The notes below the pieces were generated by a model. That model was not told the origin of the DNA, did no database searches, and saw only the letters and a program-made list of their open reading frames with translations. The position numbers and the translations under genes were made by a program. A stretch of DNA of 64,000 nt. Origin: Microcebus murinus. Lineage: Eukaryota; Chordata; Mammalia; Primates; Cheirogaleidae. The stretch is taken from assembly GCF_040939455.1 (NCBI RefSeq), contig NC_134112.1, forward strand, positions 22,098,501 through 22,162,500, read 5' to 3'. This document shows, one piece after another, positions 1-46,302 of this stretch. Each line of letters begins with the position of its first letter. The first letter of the stretch is position 1.

Positions 1-740
1 ATGTAATGAGTCTTTTCCCCTCCAGCTACTTTAAAGATTTTTCTTTTTATCCCTCATTTTTTAGCAATTCAATTCTGATGTGCCCCTGTGGTTTTCTCAG
101 TGGTTATGCTGCTTGGGGTTAAACTTCTTAAATCTGTAGTTTCATAGTTTTCATCACATTTGGAAACTTTTTAGCTACTATTATCATCAGGTATTTTTTC
201 TATACACCCTCTCTTTGACTCCCAATTACACGTATGTTAGATTGCCTGATAATGTCTCACATTTCCCCCCCCCAGTCTCTTTTTTTTCTATGCTTCACTT
301 TGGATAGTTTCTATTGCTATGTCTTTCAGCTCAATGATCTTACTTCTGTAATGTTAAAGATCATTAGATCTTCAGTAAAGATCAACAGTAGATGGATTCA
401 ACTACTGTTATCATATAAGGTGAAATTTCCATTTGAGATATTACCTCTAAGATGTTCCATTTTTTTTTTAACATATATCTCCATTTCTCACCTCATATGT
501 TCATTTCTACTTTACAACCTTGAGCACATGAAGCACATTTATAATAACTCTGAATATTCTTATGTATTTACTCTATCATGTTTGTTATTTCTGGGTGTTT
601 CTTTTGACTAACTTTTCTTCTCATTATGAGTCACATTTTCCTGCTTTTTCATATGTAATTTTTTTATTGCTTGCCAGATGATGTAAATTTTACATCGTTT
701 AGTACTGGATATTGTTGCATTCCTTTAAAGACACTTGTCT
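1..740 (+). repeat. Old L1-like 3' region
   Basis: Plus-strand text around 220-700 resembles the 3' part of an ancient mammalian L1 (phrases such as ATGTTAGATTGCCTGAT and TTTGGATAGTTTCTATTGC). Heavily diverged. Lies in GARS1 intron 12. Confidence 0.45.
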
Positions 741-744
741 ATTG

Positions 745-1660
745 TTCTTTATTTATGCTTGAAAAACAATTACAGAGAGCACTCCAGACCTCCAAAAAGG
801 AGAAGTGACTTGCGAGGTAGCAGATATAGTTTCTAATCGTTCTTCAGGCACTACCTGGGACGAGTCTCCTCTAACAAAGTTATTAGAAAAATAAAAATGA
901 TCTTTATGGTCCCTTTCAAATCTATTTGTAGGATACAATGCCAAAATTCCAATGTAACCTAAAAATAAAATCCTAAGCCCCCTGCCGACTGAGACCCCCT
1001 CTTGGCCAAGGGGACCCCTCAAACTGAGTTCCTGGCCATAAGGGGAAAAGAGGTCAGACACATCTTGTCATACCTCCTCCCTTTTAGAGTTCAGATACAA
1101 CTGACCAACATTAATGTTATTAATAAAAAAGAGATAGGTAAGACTGACAAAACAGACTCTTGGTGCCAAAAAGATACTAAATTATTAATAGGACCTAAGG
1201 CCATGCAGGCAAAGGTTAAATCACACCTGTAGGCTAACAATTCACTTAACAGATGACTTGCATTTATATATTGTAGCTTGTCTCTGATTAATAGACCTCC
1301 TTATCTTAAAACATTCTAAGACTATAGACAAAGTTTTATTTCTTTAACCCATTTACAAATCAAAGAATCTCTGAAACCACCAACCTATAAGCCCTCTGCT
1401 TAAAGCTGCCCCACCTTTTGAGGCCAAACGAATGTACACCTTCCAGGTATTTGTTTATGATTTGACCTGCAATTCCTGTCTTCAGGATTTTATATATATG
1501 GATAAAATATACACACACTCCGAACTTAATCCACCTGCTCTGATGCATTTTCTCAGGACCTCTTGAGACTGTTTCCTGGGCCGTCGTAGTACATACTCAG
1601 CTCAGAATAAACCTCATTAAATTATTTTAGAGTTTGGACTTTTTTCTATTAACATCAGCA
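745..1660 (+). mobile_element. Endogenous-retrovirus LTR-like block
   Basis: About 0.9 kb with LTR character on the plus strand: a TATA-like run (TTTTATATATATGG) near 1488, then CTCAGGACCTCTTGAGAC, and a polyadenylation signal AGAATAAACCTC near 1602. No intact retroviral reading frame. Family not assigned and edges approximate. In GARS1 intron 12. Confidence 0.55.
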
Positions 1661-1803
1661 AAGACAGTCCTTTAAATGTAGCCAAGAAACAGTACTTACC
1701 TGCAAAAAATTTCTGAAGAAACTAATCTTACCCAACTTTCAGAAACTGGCAGAGAAGACATATCTGACTGGAGCCCAGGTAAAAGCAAACATTTTAAATC
1801 TTA

Positions 1804-36725
<34,922 letters not shown>

Positions 36726-36754
<29 letters not shown>

Positions 36755-36827
36755 GAGCCGGCGGCGGCCCTGGGCGGTCCGGAGGGGGCGGCGGCGGAAG
36801 CGGCGCGCGCGGCCCGGCCCGGAGCAT
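36726..36827 (-). promoter_or_regulatory. Upstream ORF overlapping the mitochondrial start of GARS1
   Basis: An ATG at 36827-36825 (A at -3, C at +4) opens a 33-codon frame out of phase with GARS1 and stops at 36726. It therefore runs past the mitochondrial ATG (36754) but ends 137 nt before the cytosolic ATG (36589). If the transcript includes it, translation of this uORF would bypass the first start and leave the second available by reinitiation. Human GARS1 is reported to have a long transcript with a uORF; I have not verified that it is the same one. Confidence 0.55.
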
Positions 36828-37224
36828 GATGAAATCGCCGCGTAAACGCCGCGGCGCGCGCGCAGCCGCACATTCCGCACCCGGGGCGCGGCGCCGGGCC
36901 GCCGCCCGCAGATTCGACACAAAACCCGGAAGGACCGGGCGGAGCGTTGTCTGCACCTTTGGGTGCCGGGCAGGGCTGCGAGCGAACAGATTTGCACAGA
37001 AGTGCGTCAGGCCACCCCAGCAGGGTGGACATGCGAGGACACAGCTCCATCCGAGACCTGCAGACCCAGACGCACGAGGACCTTCGAAGCATAGGCTCGT
37101 ACGCCGGCGCTGACACCCGGGCTGGCCCGCTTGAGCACAGTTCGGTGGCTGCTCTTTCGCGCTCTTTGAGCCCTAAAAGGGTCGTAAAACATCAAATCAG
37201 ATAGGGACTTAGACTTCGTGTTGC

Positions 37225-37310
37225 TAAGTGTTCTTCAGATGAGGAGACAGGCCCTGAGACGTGAACGATTTGCCCAGTGTCACCCACATCTGCGGCTCGC
37301 CAATGTCAAA
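37225..37310 (+). repeat. MIR fragment
   Basis: AGATGAGGAGACAGGCCCTG then GATTTGCCCAGTGTCACCC, the MIR core motif. Just upstream of the GARS1 CpG island. Confidence 0.65.
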
Positions 37311-37724
37311 ACAAAAGCCCGGGAAACGGGGAAGCAGGAGTAGGGGGTTAGGGTCACCAGAGGCTTTTTAGAGAGGGTGAATTCTGATCTGCCTTTGCGG
37401 AGCAAGCAGGATTTGGACCAAGAGAGACGAGGAAGAGCAAGAGGCAACAATCGGAGAGATGACAAAAGGCTGGGAAACATGTTAACGCAGGGGCGTGGAG
37501 AGGAGAATCCAGGTGCCGGGTAAATCCCTCTGCTTGGAGGTACCTCAGCTGACCAGCCTTCCAGAGATGGCTTCCTCCTGTCAGAAGGGTGGGGTGGCTG
37601 GAAAAGCTGGATTCCCTGTCCAGAAAGGGAAGAGAAAAATAATGTCTTGGTTAGAAAAACAGCACTGCGCACACCCACAAAAATGTCTGAAATGAAAATG
37701 ATGGAAAATGTCAAATGATGCTCT

Positions 37725-37880
37725 GGGACTCCCTTACACTGCTAAGGGGACTGTGAACTGCTGCAGCCACTTTGGAGAACTCTGACAGTATCTACCGAAG
37801 CTAACCACACACACCTCCTTGTATCCCACAATTTCACCCTAGGAGTGCACAAGAGTAGACACGCTCACCATAATGAAGTC
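37725..37880 (+). repeat. Old L1 fragment
   Basis: CAGCCACTTTGGAGAACTCTG then CAATTTCACCCTAGGAGTG, a recognisable L1 3' phrase. Confidence 0.65.
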
Positions 37881-38015
37881 TCCTTTCCCAGTATTATGAA
37901 AGTCCATGTTACTTCTCTTCCTGTTTCATATTTTTAAAATGTTTATTTCATGATTTTATATTAATTATAATTTATTTGGTTTTTATGTTATTAGGTAATT
38001 TTGAATTTATTTTAA

Positions 38016-38220
<205 letters not shown>

Positions 38221-38534
38221 TAGTGTTTACTTTTATTTAAATTTTTATTAAAATGTTCAAATCCTGTATACTTTGAATACAACTGTTGTTTTTTTTTATT
38301 CTTTAGATAAATAGTCTCTCATCCATTTTCATGTTAGGACAGTCCTGACAGGACTCCAAATCCATTCTTCCCTCCACCTATTCATCCTCTCCACTGCTGC
38401 TTCAGTCATTATTTCTAGAAGGCAAATCTGACCATTTGGCTTCCCTTACCAGGGCACTTCCACAGGCCCTCATGGCCCTTAGCAGAATTACCCAAACAGT
38501 TTTCCTTTGTATACTATGTCTGCAAGATAATAGT

Positions 38535-38725
38535 TTATGTTTGTTGAGAGTTCACTATGTACTAGTTAGTGTTTTAAGTTATCTCATGAAATTTATTCAC
38601 CCAGTGCAATGAGATAGGCTCATAGTTCATCCCATTTTGCAGATGTGGGATTCAAGACACTGAGATATTAACTTGTCCACAATTACACAACTACTAAGTG
38701 AGTGTGGGGCCAGAATATGAACTGA
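38535..38725 (+). repeat. MIR element
   Basis: GAGTTCACTATGTACTAGTT, CCATTTTGCAGATGTGGGAT, ACACAACTACTAAGTGAGTG. Confidence 0.7.
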
Positions 38726-38860
38726 GGGTAGAGGCAGATTTACCATGTAGCTAATGAAGCTTTAAGTGACCTTAAGAGCCTTTCTCTTGGATGGGCTCTT
38801 TTGATGCCCTGCAAGAGGCTCTAGCATTGTGCACACATGATCATATTTTTTTTCTCTCTA

Positions 38861-39153
38861 TTTTTTTTAGAGATGAGGTCTTGCTCTGTTGCCTAGGCTG
38901 GAGTGTAGTAGCTCAAGTAGCTCAATCATAGCTCACTGCAGCCTTGAACTCCTAAGCTCCAGTGATCCTCCTCCCACCTAACACTACAGGTGTGTTGCCA
39001 TGCCTGGCTAATTTTTTGTTGTTTTTTACTTTTTGTAGAGATGGTATCTCACTTTGTTGTCCAGTTTAGTCTTGAAATACTGGCCTCAAGCAATCCTCCT
39101 GCCTCATTCTCCCAAAGTGCTGGTATTACAAGTGTGAACCACTTCTCCTGAAC
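38861..39153 (-). repeat. Alu element, antisense
   Basis: TTTTAGAGATGAGGTCTTGC to TACAAGTGTGAACCACTTC; second-arm junction TTTTTGTAGAGATGGTATCT. Confidence 0.88.
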
Positions 39154-39194
39154 GTATTTCTTTATTGAAGTTATTTTCTTTAAGGGAAATAAAT

Positions 39195-39880
39195 TTTGCA
39201 CATGTTAAAATGAACAAAAGTGTACAGTTCAATGGGTTTCAACAAAGGAATACCCTCTTGTAACCCCCACCCTGACCAAGATAAAGAACATTTCCCTTAC
39301 TCCACAAGTTCCCTTGCATGTCGTCCTAGTCATCCCACGCTCTACAACCAGGCAATCACTATTTTGATTTCTTCCCTCTTAGATTTTTTTCTGTTCTACA
39401 CTGTCATATAAATGGAATCATGTAATATGTACTCTGTGTCTGACTTCTTTCAATGAGTATAATGTCTGAGAGATTAATCCATGTTGCTTTATGTATCAGT
39501 AATTCATCTTTTCTATTGCTTCGTAATATTCCAGTGTATGAATATACTATAATTTGTTAATCTGTTCACTAGTTGATAGACATTTGGGTTGTTTCCTATT
39601 CATTATTATGAATAATGCTGCTGTGAACATTCTTACACATCATTTTTTGTGGACCTATATTTTCATTTCTCTCAGTAAATACCTACGTGGGAAATTGCTG
39701 GGTTGAAGGGTAGATGCATATTTAGTTTTATTAGATGTCACAACTTTTTCCAATGTGGTTATATCATTTTACATGCTCACGAGCAATATGTAAGAGTTCT
39801 AGTTGCTCCACGTCCTTGTCAACATTTGGCATTTGGCATAGGCCAACATTTGGCCTGTCTAGAGGCCATCAAGCCAAACA
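39195..39880 (-). repeat. L1 fragment, antisense
   Basis: Reverse L1 3' region: GGAATCATGTAATATGTACT, TAATATTCCAGTGTATGAAT, GACATTTGGGTTGTTTCC, ATTGCTGGGTTGAAGGGTAG. Confidence 0.8.
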
Positions 39881-39889
39881 ACTAAAACC

Positions 39890-40050
39890 AGAAAAAATTA
39901 TCCAGGTGTGGTGGTGCGCACCTGTAGTCCCAGCTACTCGGGAGGCTGAGGCAGGAAGATTGCTTGAGCCCAGGAGTTTGAGGTTGCTGTGAGCTAGGTC
40001 GACGCCACGGCACTCTAGACCAGGCAACAGTGAGACTGTGTCTCAAAAAA
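39890..40050 (+). repeat. Alu right arm
   Basis: CCAGGTGTGGTGGTGCGCAC to AGTGAGACTGTGTCTC with A-tail; the left arm is absent. Confidence 0.9.
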
Positions 40051-40069
40051 AAAGAGTTCCCAGGATGCA

Positions 40070-40840
40070 AAGTAACGGGGTGACCAAAGGAATTATTAAG
40101 GACATCCACCAGGGCCTAGAGGTCTTGCCTCATGTCTGGAGATTGAAGGCAGACGCTAGGATGGTACTGATGTTGTCCTGAACCTGTCCTGACCTGTTAA
40201 CATAGAAGCGGCACTGTTCTTTTAAGAACAAGTATGTGCCCCCTCCTGCTGCAGTTAGAAGATTGAGTTAGTTTGCTAGGGGGGCCCCCGCCAGCGAATC
40301 TAACTGTTCCTGTAAGAGGGCAAGTGCATGGCTAGTTTTTAGCAGGGCTCATGCTGTCTCTGCTGCCACAGACTGCTGCAGGCCCAGGGATGTGCCTCCT
40401 GTGGCTACTACAGCAGCGACTGTTCCCATAAGGGCAGAAAGTGGCGGTTTGGGTTGCCAGGGCAAAAGGTGTCTTGCCCATGGACAGTTTTGCTACTTCT
40501 CTGAAGGAGCCACAGCAGGAGGAATCCACTTGAACAGGCTCTGGAGATCCTCCAAGGGAGTACGCGAGTATTTGGCTCCAGTGTTGGAGTCCTTTAGTCG
40601 GCAGGGGCCAGATGAGTTTCATTTTGGTCCTTCCATGGCTTTACCCGAGAATGATGGATCCAAGTAGGTAGCCTGGGACCTTAATAGCAGTTGGGGTAGA
40701 GAGTAAGGCTGTAGGGACCTTTCCACACCGGGGCTAGCTGCGATGTGGGGGACCCATCCTTCCACTTGTTTGATGAGCACTCAGTTCCCTGGCTGACAGC
40801 CAGAAGTAGGGGAAGAAGGGTCTCTAGGCAGTAGCTTGTG
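40070..40840 (-). mobile_element. Class I endogenous-retrovirus internal fragment (pol 3' region)
   Basis: The reverse strand at about 40610-40840 reads, with frame breaks, like the C-terminal integrase region of gammaretrovirus-type pol; neighbouring sequence to about 40070 is compatible with adjoining viral sequence. Several stops and frameshifts: a dead remnant. Only the orientation and region are claimed. Confidence 0.45.
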
Positions 40841-41211
40841 TTCTTTCTTCTATAATCCCATCTTACTCCCCCTCAGTAAACTTCACCTCTTGCTTGCCTT
40901 GCATGGGTGCATCTGGTCATTCTTCAGCCATGAGCACGGTCTGGGTCTTGTTTTACGGTGTCCAGATAGGGACTTCCCCATGGATCAAACATCACCATAG
41001 AACCACTTTGATTGGACAGTTGAGCTCACTAAGAACTGACATTTCAGACTAGAACCTGACATATTTGGTGCTGTGACTCAGATGTTTCTCTCTAGGCAAG
41101 CCTTTCTCCATAATTCTCTTGTTTTGGGGTTTCCCGACCTTGTTTTCACTTTTCCACCGTTGCCATTTCTGTGACTTAGATGTTTCTCTTTGGGCAAGCC
41201 AGCTCACCTTT

Positions 41212-41418
41212 CTCAAGGGATCCTCTTGGCCCAGCCTCCTGAGTAGCTAGGACTACAGGGGTGCACCACCACATCCGGCTAATTTTTAAATTTTTTTGTA
41301 GCGATGGGGTCTCTCTATGTTGCCCAGGCCGGTCTCGAACTCCTGGGCTGAGGTGATCCTCCTGCCTCAGCCTCCCAATGTGTTAGGATTATAGGCATGT
41401 GCCACTGCACCCAGTCTG
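41212..41418 (-). repeat. Alu element fragment, antisense
   Basis: CTCCTGAGTAGCTAGGACTA, then GTAGCGATGGGGTCTCTCTA and end CCACTGCACCCAGTC. The A-tail end is missing. Confidence 0.88.
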
Positions 41419-41635
41419 CTCTTTTGTATTGTATTGTATTTTGATTTTATTTTTAAATTATTTACACCCTCAGTACCAGAAACTGAAAGTATAACTTTGG
41501 CCCTTCTATTATTTTCACACAGTATTTAGCTTCGGCCAATTGGAAAGAGAACAAATTCTTCAAGAAAAGTAAGACAGAAGAGGCATAACTCACTTCAAAA
41601 TAGAAGGCAACAAAAGGAAAATAATGAAGTCTTCT

Positions 41636-42209
41636 TTTTTTAATTTATATTTTGATAGGTTTATGGGTACAAGTAGTTTTTGGTTGCATGGATAAATTGT
41701 AGAGTGGTGATATCTGGGTTTTTAGTGTACCTGTCACTCTTGTTCTTTTTTAGCTTCTCAAGGTGGAAACTTCGATAATTTATGGTTAAGCCTTTCTTCT
41801 TTTCTAAAACAAACATTTAAAACTATAGAGTTCCCTCTAAGTATTACTTTAGTTGAACCCCCAAATTTTAGATACATTGTGTTTTCATTTTCATTTAGTT
41901 CAAAATACTTTCTAATTTCCTTTAGGATTTCTTCCTTGACCTGTTATTTATTGAGAAGAATGTTATTTAATTTTCAAATATCTGGAGCTTTCTAAAACAT
42001 ATCCTGGGATTTTTACTATTGCTATCTAATTTAATTCTCATGTGACCTGAAGAAAACTCTTGAAATTTATTAACTTGTTTTATGTCCCAACATATGGCAT
42101 ATCTTGGTGAACAGTCCATGTATACTTTAAGAGTGTGTATTATACATTTGTTGTATGTAGTGTACACGTGTCAATTAGATCAAGGTGGTTGATAGTGTCA
42201 TTTAGTGAC
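41636..42209 (-). repeat. L1 ORF2-region fragment, antisense, left part
   Basis: GTTTATGGGTACAAGTAGTT at the start may be a separate L1 3' piece. From 41750 on (GTTCAAAATACTTTCTAATT, CAATTAGATCAAGGTGGTTG) it is typical reverse L1 coding sequence, resuming at 42706 after the LTR. Confidence 0.8.
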
Positions 42210-42705
42210 TGTATCATATTAACCTAAATAACAGACAGAGAGAGATTCTCCAAAGATATTGAGTTTATTCAGGAGTGTGCAAGGGATTTGCAAATCTGGG
42301 ATATGCAGGCCAGAGACCATAAACATATCCAAAGAAATTGAGGCAAAGAAAAGCTTTTAGAGGCAAAAGGGAAAAGCACATATAATTTCTTTGGAAACAA
42401 AGAGAACATCGGGGGCTCAGTTATTTCAGGAGTTTAAGCTAGTTTGTTAGTGGAGACAGTTTGTTGTCAGGCAAATGTTCTTGTACATCCGGATGCTATC
42501 TTTGTGACTCGTGTAGCAAGTTGCAGTGTGCAAAGTCCATGGCAAAAGTTCTCATTACAGGCATATGTGCTTAAGAGCTCTTTGGAGAGTCTTTGTAAGA
42601 GTTCTTATCACAGGCATGTGTGCATGAGTGCCTCCTTTCTTAGCCTCCTGGATTTATTTATTTTTGTTAGAGTTTGACACAAGTGACTCCATTTTGATTC
42701 TGACA
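42210..42705 (-). mobile_element. Solo LTR inserted in L1, antisense
   Basis: On the minus strand it starts TGTCAGAATCAAAATGGAGT and ends GATACA, with the polyadenylation signal in CTGAATAAACTC (near 42260-42271). The 496-bp length and the split L1 on both sides support a solo LTR. Clear target duplication not seen. Confidence 0.7.
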
Positions 42706-42987
42706 ACTTTCACAATCATTACTGATTTTGTAATGACTGAGAGAAGATGTTAAAATCTCTAACCATCACCGTAGATTTGTTTATGTCTCTCTTTAGTTCT
42801 GTCATGTTTGCTAATGTATTTTGAACTTGTTATCAGGTACATACACATTTATAATTGTTATGCCTTCCTGATGAATGACACTTTTGTTATTGTGAAATGT
42901 TCCTCTTTATCTCTATACCTCTTATCTTTAAATCTGTTTAGCCTAATGTTAATAGAACCACTCCATCTTTTTTATGATTAGTGATAA
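42706..42987 (-). repeat. L1 ORF2-region fragment, antisense, right part
   Basis: Continues the L1 interrupted at 42210: GGTACATACACATTTATAAT, TGAAATGTTCCTCTTTATCT, AACCACTCCATC. Confidence 0.8.
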
Positions 42988-43257
42988 TGGCCAGTAGGGA
43001 GCTGGAGCCTTTTGCCAACAGCCATGTGAGTAAACCATCCAGGAGCGGGTCCTTCTGCCCCATCCGGCCTTTGGGTGACTGCAGCCCCAGCCCACATCTT
43101 GAATCTAACCCATTGAAAGACCCTGATCTAGAACCATCCAGCAAAGCTGTCCCCAGATTTCTGACCCACAGAAAGAGTGAGATAATAAATATTTGTTGTT
43201 TTTCAAGCTGCTAAGTTTTGGGGTAATTAGTTCCACAACAATAAACGACTAACACAG
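42988..43257 (+). repeat. MaLR-like LTR 3' part
   Basis: CCTGATCTAGAACCATCCAG, GAGATAATAAATATTTGTTG (polyadenylation region), GCTAAGTTTTGGGGTAATTA and end AACACAG. Confidence 0.65.
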
Positions 43258-43499
43258 GAGTCTTCCCTGAACTGGGTATACAGTCCCTCTCCTTGAGAAG
43301 TAAGTTTCCTTCAAGGGACTTCTTGGGGCTTTAGCAGTGAGGTAGTGTCCTCCCTGAATCTTCTATACCGCATAAGAGCCTTGGCATCTGTCACATAGTC
43401 GTTCAATCAACATTGTTGAGAAATATGATTGAGGAATTAATGAGATGTGGCCCATCAGATCATTATTTTATTGTATAACCCAATATTACTATATTAAAG

Positions 43500-44335
43500 A
43501 CAGAAACAGGAGTTTGCAGGGTTTTGCCCTGAAGGAATTCGTGGACTCAATGGTTCACTTATTAGAGGCTGCTATCATGGGAGAGCTCTCAAACCTCCGG
43601 TAGAGATGTTTTCTAGGAAGGCTTCCTGGTACCTCAAAATCTGTGAGCTTCCCTGTGTCTTGAAAGACAAGGCAAGGCAAATATGGCCCACAGGATGGGA
43701 GCCGGAGATAATGAGTGCCCTTTGCCCAGAGATGCGCCCCGGTGGTTATAAACAACCTGTTTTACAGAGATGGGTTTCCTGCTCTCTCCTGTCTACCTTT
43801 AAGTCCACCATAACTAATCAAAGAAATAGAGAGTCACTATACCTCTTTTGTTACACCTTTGTTAATTGACAACTGCCTCTTAGAACCTAGAAGTTAGCCC
43901 CTAAAAGACTTTGTACCTGTTTGTTCACCTAGATAGATTAAAAGCCCCTTGAGAGGACTTTTGACCCTAACCCACTACCTGTATCCCCTAGCAACGGCAT
44001 TCCCTGATATGCCAATATGTTACCTTGACAACTGGCAATTGATGTATGTGATTATAAAAACCTGTATGGATCTAACCATATTGCTGGCGTTTATGGAGAT
44101 ATGCCAATCTCCTAAGTACCCCTGCTGCGTTATATCTGATCCTTTTACATACATATAAAACTATAAACTATACCTTAGCCTCTGTGTATTCTTTTATTTC
44201 TCTCTGTTGCCTATCAATGTCCTTATCCTCTGTGGCGACCCCTATCTTAGGGACTTGGCTCCATGGCGAGAAGTAGCTAATCTCCTCGCAGGCGGGCCTG
44301 CCTCAAATACTCTCCCCCGCAAAACATCCACTGCT
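43500..44335 (+). mobile_element. Probable solo LTR
   Basis: LTR-like architecture: a GATTATAAAAACCTG TATA-like box near 44050 and a T-rich region after it. Family and exact ends not determined; it could instead be more than one fragment. Confidence 0.4.
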
Positions 44336-44339
44336 TCAC

Positions 44340-45095
44340 TTGAAAAGCAGACAACTCAGGCTTGATTTTCTGGGTCTTATTTCCTTAGGCTCAGGCACCC
44401 ACAGCAGGGGGCAAAGCAGGTAGGTGCCCTGAAGAAGGCTCTAAGTGCAGAAGGAGTGAACCGGGCTTGTGAGCAAGCCAGATGGTCTGGCTGCATTAAT
44501 TCTCTTTGACTCTCCTTCTGGGCTCTGAACTAATAACAACGTTTTGACTCCTGCCTCTCTTAGCAGAGATTTGTTTCAGCCTCTGTCCTCTAAAGCGAGG
44601 AGGCAGGGTCCCTTGAAGTCTGAGGAATAATGTCAATGGCTGAGGCATGGTAATTTATTATAAGATTTAATTTGTTTTGATTGGGATAGAAACAGCAGGA
44701 GGAAAGAGATATGTTTCCCTTCCCTCCCTCCTTGATTCCCAGGGTATAGTCAAGGGAAGAGCTTATGCCCTAACTGTTTAATTAGTGATTGAGGGGAGGG
44801 TACCCATTCAGGGCCTTGGAGGGTGAGAAGCAGAAGCAGCCAGAGAGTGCCAGGATCTATAGAACAAAGGTCTGTGGATCCCAGAAGAAATGGAGACCTG
44901 AAGTTGTTCCCAAATAGCACCTGAGTGACAGTGGCAGGAGCTCAGGGAGAGTGGTCATGTGGTACTCTCAGGGAGGCTAGGTCCCAGTGCTGGGGACCCT
45001 AACCTTTGCAGGGACTCCCATGTTCCAGCTTGGCACACACGTGACCAAACTGTTGGCCTTTAAGGGAGCTCTTAGGATTTGAACAGTGAATGTCA
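44340..45095. other. Intergenic, nothing recognised
   Basis: No coding signal or repeat family I can name. Confidence 0.5.
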
Positions 45096-45149
45096 CAGGA
45101 GTGAGGTAGTGTCCTCCCTGAATCTTCTGTGTTGTATAAGAGCCCTGAC

Positions 45150-45300
45150 ACCCATCACGTAGTCATTCAACAAAGATTTCCAAAGCACCTATTATGTGCT
45201 AGGCATTGTTCTAGGCACTGGAGGGACAGCAGTGAACGAAACAGACAAGGTCCCTATTTTCATGGAGCTTATAGTCTTTGGGACCAGATTGGCAATATAA
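45150..45300 (+). repeat. L2-like fragment
   Basis: GCACCTATTATGTGCTAGGC, TTCTAGGCACTGGAGGGACA and CATGGAGCTTATAGTCT are the typical L2 3' motif series. Confidence 0.7.
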
Positions 45301-45845
45301 AAATAAGCTGATTAACAAATAGTTCCAGATACTGGTAAAACTCTAAAAATAATAAAGTAGGAAAATTCGATAGGGCATGATGAAGGACTACATGTGTCAG
45401 CGGAGGGAGGAAAATCAGAAAAAGAAAATAATAAATATTGACTTGTAGGTATTTTTAGCCTGAGCAAATGGGTAAATAGTGGTGCTGTTTCCTTATCTGG
45501 AGAAAACAGGGAGGTGAGCAGGCCCCCTGCATCGGCGGGAAGGGATCCAAAACTTGGGTATAGGTTAGAGCTGTGGAAAACATGATGATGGAGAACAGGA
45601 AGGCAGGTGGATGAAGCGAGAGGCAGACGCTGCATGAAGTGTAGGGAGTTCCCCGCTGTTGGCATCTGGGAAGTCTGGGGACAGTCACTTGTTGGGCGTG
45701 AGGGAAGGGCTGCAGGGCTGAGCGTGGAGGAGGACGGGGAAGGCTCGGGAGAGCCCTCGTGGAGAATGGCCAGGTGGACCCTGCGGGGGAGATGTGGACA
45801 CGATGCAGCCAGACCTGGAGGCCCAGGCGAGGCTGGAGAATGTTG

Positions 45846-46205
45846 TGGGTTGAGTTGTGTCCTCCAAAAAGGGACATTGAAATCCCAGTCCCTGCTACTC
45901 ATGACCATAACCTGGTTTGGAAATAAGGTCCTAGCAGGTGTCAGCAGGATAAAGTCATTAGGGCGGGTCCTTAATTTAATATGACTGGTGTCCTTATGAG
46001 GAGAGGGATATGTGGGCACAGAGATCCGCAGGGAGAACACTAGGTGAGGATGGAGCAATGCAGCTGCAAGCCAAGGAACACCAAGGCGTGACGGCCACCA
46101 GCAGCAGCTGAGAGGCAAGGACAGATTCCACCTGGAGTCTCAGAGAGAGCAGAGCTCTGCCGACACCTTGATTCCAGATGTCTACCTACAGACTCTGAAA
46201 GAACA
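45846..46205 (+). repeat. MLT-like LTR
   Basis: GGGTTGAGTTGTGTCCTCCA start, TTAATATGACTGGTGTCCTT, then a diverged 3' part. Typical old MaLR LTR layout. Confidence 0.6.
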
Positions 46206-46219
46206 AATTTTTGTTTTTT

Positions 46220-46302
46220 AAAAATATGGAACACGTCACAGATTTGCATGTCATCCTTATACAGAGGGGCCATGCTAAACTTCTGTTTCTATTGTTTTAC
46301 AA
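46220..46302 (-). pseudogene. U6 snRNA pseudogene, 5' part degraded
   Basis: Reverse strand reads GCATGGCCCCTCTGTATAAG, then GATGACATGCAAATCTGTG and GTTCCATATTTTT, matching the 3' two-thirds of U6 spliceosomal RNA. The first 25 or so nucleotides are lost and the conserved ACAGAG region is altered, so it is a non-functional retrocopy. Its 3' end abuts the LTR at 46.2 kb. Confidence 0.9.

Noticed and set aside
45312..46118. 268-codon minus-strand open frame
   Set aside because: It overlaps an MLT-like LTR and L2-like sequence, has no domain I recognise and runs across repeats of independent origin.
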